Assembly: GCA_039566865.1 (NCBI GenBank)
Contig: CM076954.1
Location: 10,750,001 to 10,814,000 of the forward strand
Length of the DNA stretch: 64,000 nucleotides
Direction of reading: 5' to 3'
DNA from: Aurelia coerulea
Lineage: Eukaryota > Cnidaria > Scyphozoa > Semaeostomeae > Ulmaridae
The notes beneath the pieces are model-generated. The model saw only the letters and a list, made by a program, of their open reading frames with translations. It did no database searches and was not told where the DNA came from. This document shows positions 63,341-64,000 of this stretch, piece by piece; position 1 is the stretch's first letter; each line of letters begins with the position of its first letter. The position numbers and the translations under genes were made by a program.

Positions 63341-64000
63341 GGTAAAAAAAAAACCTCAGATTTTCCGAATTTTTCCAACTTTTGCAGCTAAAACATTGTG
63401 ATTTTTTGGAGAGCCTTTGTCAAGATTAGGGGAGTATAAAGAACTGTTTTTTTAATTCACAGAGAGCCGCTAATAAAGGATTTGCTTTGAGCTCGGTTAA
63501 TTAGTCGAAAGGGAAGAAAAATTATTCTCTTTGGTATTTCTTCAGTTGGTAATAGGCTGTATTGATCGAAAAGTTCCTTAAAGATTGAAAAGTTTCTTAA
63601 CTTCCAATTGACCTCCCATCGTTTCTATAGCCTACGCGTAAACCCATTATTTCAAAAGAAGAAAAAGTTTACGAAACAATAATGAGCAAAAGCTTGCTAC
63701 TACAGTTCCAGAGTTCTGGAACTTAATTTATGCAGCCTTTGTTGAGACGCGTTTCAGACATTTTTTGAACAGATTTTTGAACATTATTTGAACAGAGAAT
63801 AATTAATTGGGCAGCCATAGCAAGCTTTATCTCTTTATTTCACGTGAAGTTAAGAAACTTTTAGTACTGTGGGCTTACCCAAGTTTCTTATAAAAGAAAA
63901 AAGTCAGATCGTGATTCTTTTAAGACAACTAAGGCAAGTCCCCAATTTACTGCATTACAGTAACATTCGTGAACAACTTGGGGAGAATGAAAGCTGCAAA
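63341..64000. other. AT-rich DNA, nothing recognised
   Basis: No long frame, tandem repeat, transposon end or RNA gene was recognised in this terminal stretch. It is probably intergenic or intronic. Confidence 0.5.

Overview
The window looks like repeat-dominated, AT-rich DNA from a metazoan nuclear genome, probably a marine invertebrate. I base this on a ~249-bp satellite array with higher-order structure, nested terminal-inverted-repeat transposons, Helitron-type elements, a 101-bp minisatellite, and the absence of dense genes or prokaryotic signals. I cannot name the species. I found no intact protein-coding gene. The open frames of 60-100 codons all fall inside satellite monomers, transposon interiors or low-complexity DNA, and none has a recognisable domain.

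Layout. 1-546: end of a satellite block. 547-4794: two head-to-tail copies of a Helentron-like (Helitron2-type) element, read on the minus strand and inserted cleanly into the satellite. 4795-57454: the main array, roughly 207 monomers of about 249 bp. It is interrupted only by two near-identical ~526-bp non-satellite segments (37530-38055 and 45375-45900). 57455-58392: array edge, with a G/C hairpin, an E-box/CCAAT/X-box cluster and paired CRE palindromes. 58393-60215: 18 copies of a 101-bp minisatellite. 60216-61816: non-repetitive AT-rich DNA. 61825-63021: a hAT-like non-autonomous transposon with a perfect 8-bp target duplication, carrying two younger nested elements (61918-62100 and 62266-62797). 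63186-63340: a G tract and a 7-bp-unit repeat. 63341-64000: nothing recognised.

The most informative story is the array's history. Constant spacings between diagnostic variants show multi-monomer units: about 2483 bp (10 monomers), 3238 bp (13), 5479 bp (22), 8209 bp (33), and a 7845-bp duplication that carried the 526-bp insert with it. One of these duplicates, near 13004, preserves the empty version of the site where the Helentron-like tandem landed. This allows the insertion to be read to the base, with no target duplication. All comparisons were done by eye; family names rest on termini and target-site structure, not on database matches.
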